Source: Microvelia longipes (taxonomy: Eukaryota > Arthropoda > Insecta > Hemiptera > Veliidae). From it: a DNA stretch of 64,000 nt. The position numbers and the translations under genes are program-made. Every line of letters starts with the position of its first letter. Position 1 is the stretch's first letter. Below are positions 60,861 through 64,000 of the stretch, piece after piece. The notes below the pieces were generated by a model, which was given only the letters and a program-made list of their open reading frames with translations, made no database searches and had not been told where the DNA came from. The DNA is taken from contig JACMZG010001914.1 in assembly GCA_018340805.1 (NCBI GenBank), positions 20,392,657 to 20,456,656 on the forward strand, given 5' to 3'.

Positions 60861-61554
60861 AATTCTGGCGCGGTGGTCCGCATGTCGGGCGAATTTCCTT
60901 TGATGCGTGTTTCCGTGCTTTTTATATAAGTTTACAACTACTAAATAAATAATTCCGGCGCGGTGGTCCGCTGTCGGGCGAATTTCATTTAGAATACGTG
61001 TTTCCGTGCTAAACAACCCATTTCTTGCTTATGCAAGAACCATGCCCATTCCGTGGTTCCGGTTCATGCTTTAGAACCTAAGCAGTTACTCAATTGTCAA
61101 GCACTGCTCGTAACTCATTTTGTCTGTATTTTCCAAAGGAAATGCGCATAACTATCCAGTTGGTTGCACAAAACTATGCCTCTAAAATTAGAAGTACGCT
61201 CTATTATTTGCACTAGTTTAAAGCTTAGTTACTTATCTTTAAGCTTAGTCAGTTATCTTTAAAGGTTTTAGCGCATTTCCTTTGGAAAATACAGACAAAA
61301 TGAGTTACGAGCAGTGCTTGACAATTGAGTAACTGCTTAGGTTCTAAAGCATGAACCGGAACCACGCAATGGGCATGGTTCTTGCATAAGCAAGAATGGG
61401 TTGTTTAGCACGGAAACACGTATTCTAATGAAATTCGCCCGACAGCGGACCACCGCGCGGAATTATTTATTTAGTAGTTGTAAACTTATATAAAAAGCAC
61501 GGAAACACGCATCAAAGGAAATTCGCCCGACATGCGGACCACCGCGCCAGAATT
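60861..61554. mobile_element. Long foldback element, about 285-bp arms
   Basis: The left arm 60861-61147 and right arm 61271-61554 are almost perfect inverted copies around a 123-bp centre. Each arm also holds its terminal module twice (GCGCGGTGGTCCGC, GTCGGGCGAATTTC, CGTGTTTCCGTGCT). The near identity of the arms suggests recent origin or gene conversion. No ORF; no target duplication was identified. Confidence 0.92.
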
Positions 61555-61639
61555 ATTTCCTAGTTGTAAACTTATATTAGGTAAAAAAACGATAAAAAAT
61601 GATTGACCCTTCCAGGATGTGAACCCAGGTACCCTGAGT

Positions 61640-62205
61640 TTGAGTGGTTGTATTGACTCCGGACCACAGACATTCATCATCAGAGGCCCAAAAAACATTG
61701 AAAACGCACCCTACTCGAATTTAATTTTCAACGACCGTAATGTTGGTTTTCTATCATTTTTGTGGTTTTTTCGACTTTTTGGTAACTTAAAGTGGTCGTA
61801 TCGACTTCGGACTGGTTTCATTTCGATTCCGCGCCCAAAATTACATTGAAAACGACACCTACTCGAAATTTATTTTTTTTTATCGACCTAAATTTTGGTT
61901 TTCGGGAATTTAGAATGGTTTTTTTTCGATTTTTAGGTCACTTATAGTGGTCGTATCGACTTCGGACCGGTTTCATTCGATTCAGCGTCTCAAAAAACAT
62001 AAATATTGACCTTTTTTTGCGGCAAAAAATATTAACCCTGAATTTTGCCGATTTTTTGAAAATTTCGCTGACTCAGCAAACCGGGTTAGTGACGTCAAAA
62101 AACCTGGTTTTCAATAGGGTTCGTGTCCTCGAAGGTTGATTTTTGTACCAAGTTTTGGTTAAAAAATATTAATCCGTTCGAAAGATAGAGTGTTTACAAG
62201 AAAGT
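61640..62205. repeat. GTCGTATCGACTT-family repeat, three tandem units
   Basis: About 160-bp units starting near 61645, 61797 and 61950 share GTCGTATCGACTTCGGAC, TTCAGCG-type and ATTTTGGTTTTC blocks. The last continues into GTTAGTGACGTCA and ATTAATCCGTTCGAAAGAT. This is the best-preserved representative of the family. Confidence 0.8.
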
Positions 62206-62213
62206 GTCTAGAA

Positions 62214-62289
<76 letters not shown>

Positions 62290-62330
62290 TATTATATATA
62301 TATTATATATATATATATATATTATATAAA
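62214..62330. repeat. (TA)n microsatellite
   Basis: An interrupted TA tract directly after the preceding repeat. Confidence 0.92.
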
Positions 62331-62811
62331 GTTTCAAAAAAGTATTTTTTCGTCATAAGGGACCTCTGAAACGGATTTGTGTCGTGGTCCGAGGTTCGAA
62401 TTCCGCCATGACGCCTATCCCATTAGGCGAATTTTCAAAGGAAATTCGCTAAAACTATTAACTAAAACAGTTATATCATTGGATATAAAAGAGCACATCA
62501 AAACGCATGTTATAAAAAAAGCAAGTCTATAATAAATGTAATAATTCTTCTCAAACAAGCCCGTAATAAATATTAATAGGCTCACCCTCACTAACTTGCA
62601 CAATTTAAAACTAGTTCATTCCATTTTAAACTTTTACAAAAAAGTAATTAAATATTACAATATTTTAATTAAATGCGCTCATAAAAATAAGTTAATACCT
62701 AAATATGTGACATTAATTCAATTAAATAACAACAACTAAACAATTTAACAACTTAAAACTATAACAACTAAACAATTAAGGATTAAATTAATAGTAAAAA
62801 ATAATTTCAAA

Positions 62812-63075
62812 AAAGGGTACCGGTTACTTGGGAACTTTCCTTTCCCCATCGGATTCGCTACGCTCATCCTTGCTACTTCGGGCTAGCTTCGCTCGTCTTT
62901 AGAATGAAACAAAAATCACCGAATTTAAATTGTAACATGTCTTCGGACATTTTAAATATATTCGTTTTGTTGCAAGCAATCAACCATCCAAGGCACTACT
63001 TCGCTTAGCTTTTAAGATCTAACTAATACCTTATATACTTGCCGCACAAAAACGAAAATTAGCATATTTAATAAT
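62812..63075 (-). repeat. 5S rRNA-derived SINE-like element, decayed 5S part
   Basis: GGTACCGGTTACTTGGGAAC, ATCGGATTCGCTACGCTCAT, TAGCTTCGCTCGTC, then a degraded 5S portion at 63025-62971 (GCAAGCAATCAACCATCCAA on the plus strand) and TATACTTGCCG. Confidence 0.75.
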
Positions 63076-63111
63076 ACGCTTGTTTTAAACTTTGATTATT
63101 TTTCGATTTAA

Positions 63112-63205
63112 AATCGGGTATGGGGTACCTCGGAACTTTTCCTCATCACATCGGATTCTCTACGCTCATTCTTCCTACTCCAAGTCCAACACGTCTTCGG
63201 TAAAA
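63112..63205 (-). repeat. 5S-SINE family, 3' fragment
   Basis: ATCGGGTATGGGGTACCTCG, GAACTTTTCCTCATCACATC and GATTCTCTACGCTCATTC. No 5S portion. Confidence 0.65.
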
Positions 63206-64000
63206 TGGTTGTAAGAAAAGTAATGCGGTTAGTCAAGAATGCACAGTAGATTATGGCACAACTTTTCCTTGCCACAAATTTTCACATTGATTTCTTAACA
63301 CTATTAATTTTACATTAAAGAATTACTGCCTTAAGTTGAAGCAAATGACAAGTTAAAGAAGCAAATTAGTCTAACATGTTAAATTTAATCCCTTAAATTA
63401 TCATATAATTAAAAACAATATTTTATTAATATAAATTAATACAACATTAAAACTCGTTAGCAACTTTTAGAAAATAATAAATCAAGGAAGAAACCGGTTA
63501 CGACTGGTTACTTCCGAATACCGGTAGTCAATTAAATTTTCTTGTCAACCTTTTTCATTTAAATTCTGTCAACAACGATTAATCAAACCTTTTAATTTAT
63601 AATTTGTGATTAAATTTTAATTTAAATTATTTTTTTTGGTAAAAAAAAATATATCTTAATAGTTTAACAATAAAATGTAATAGGTCAACAATAGCCGTTA
63701 CTATTCACATAAACTTTGCATCGGTTACACAATATAGTTTATCATTATTGTGATTATGAGTTTTTATTCTGTGTTTTCGGGTGATACTCCTAATATAATA
63801 TTTGTTATGCTATATAGATATCTCAATCTTGGCATCCATATAATCATAAAGTTTGTAAAACCACTAATATAATGTTCCAATATTATGTTATTATAGTTGA
63901 TTAGCTAGAGAGTCGTATCTCTTTAGAAAGAGATATTTAATAATTACGAGTATAAGTGCGCAATTAGCAAACATACTCATTCAAATTCACTATGGTCAGT

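Larger units (their letters stand above)
55635..64000. other. Sequence upstream of PKG exon 1
   Basis: This holds no recognisable coding exon. It contains a hammerhead-motif inverted element (56.8-57.0 kb), dispersed repeats (57.1-57.7 and 59.0-60.5 kb), a long foldback element (60.9-61.55 kb), a tandemly arranged repeat (61.6-62.2 kb) and SINE copies (62.8-63.2 kb). It may be a further 5' UTR intron or true 5' flank; the sequence alone does not decide. Confidence 0.5.

Overview
This 64 kb window is AT-rich animal genomic DNA and almost entirely non-coding. The two exons I can identify belong to one gene on the minus strand: a cGMP-dependent protein kinase I, the orthologue of Drosophila foraging and mammalian PRKG1. 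The DPE/initiator-type promoter, the exon 2 residues closest to insect foraging as I remember it, the compact exons and the repeat load suggest an arthropod, probably an insect. I cannot name the species.

Layout, read in the direction of the gene (right to left). The 8.4 kb from 64000 to about 55.6 kb lies upstream of exon 1 and holds repeats only. Exon 1 (55572-55313) encodes a short leucine zipper and the KRQAISAEP autoinhibitory motif of the PKG-I beta type. A 45.3 kb intron follows. Exon 2 (10003-9837) encodes the start of cyclic-nucleotide-binding domain A. Exon 1 ends in phase 2 and exon 2 begins in phase 2, so they join in frame. Intron 2 runs off the left edge of the window; exon 3 onwards, including the kinase domain, is not here.

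Inside intron 2 is a second coding-looking exon on the same strand (2719-2317, 134 codons). It has an initiator element and a DPE spaced exactly as in arthropod core promoters, 100 nt upstream of its ATG. It ends in phase 1, the phase needed to splice into PKG exon 3. I read it as a candidate alternative promoter and first exon for a PKG isoform lacking the zipper, the autoinhibitory motif and the start of CNB-A. A nested independent gene is the alternative. This is the most interesting item in the window.

The rest is a dense set of repeats: a SINE-like family containing the 3' half of 5S rRNA; a tRNA-derived SINE; a hAT-type non-autonomous element with an intact 8-bp target duplication; several foldback families with long inverted arms (60861-61554 is nearly perfect); a small TIR element at 48946-49128; elements with hammerhead-ribozyme-like cores; three main satellite-like tandem arrays (35.0, 41.9 and 44.9 kb); many (TA)n tracts; and a series of perfect hairpins, one lying directly upstream of the exon 2 splice acceptor. 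No rRNA or functional tRNA gene, CRISPR array or long transposase/reverse transcriptase ORF is visible.
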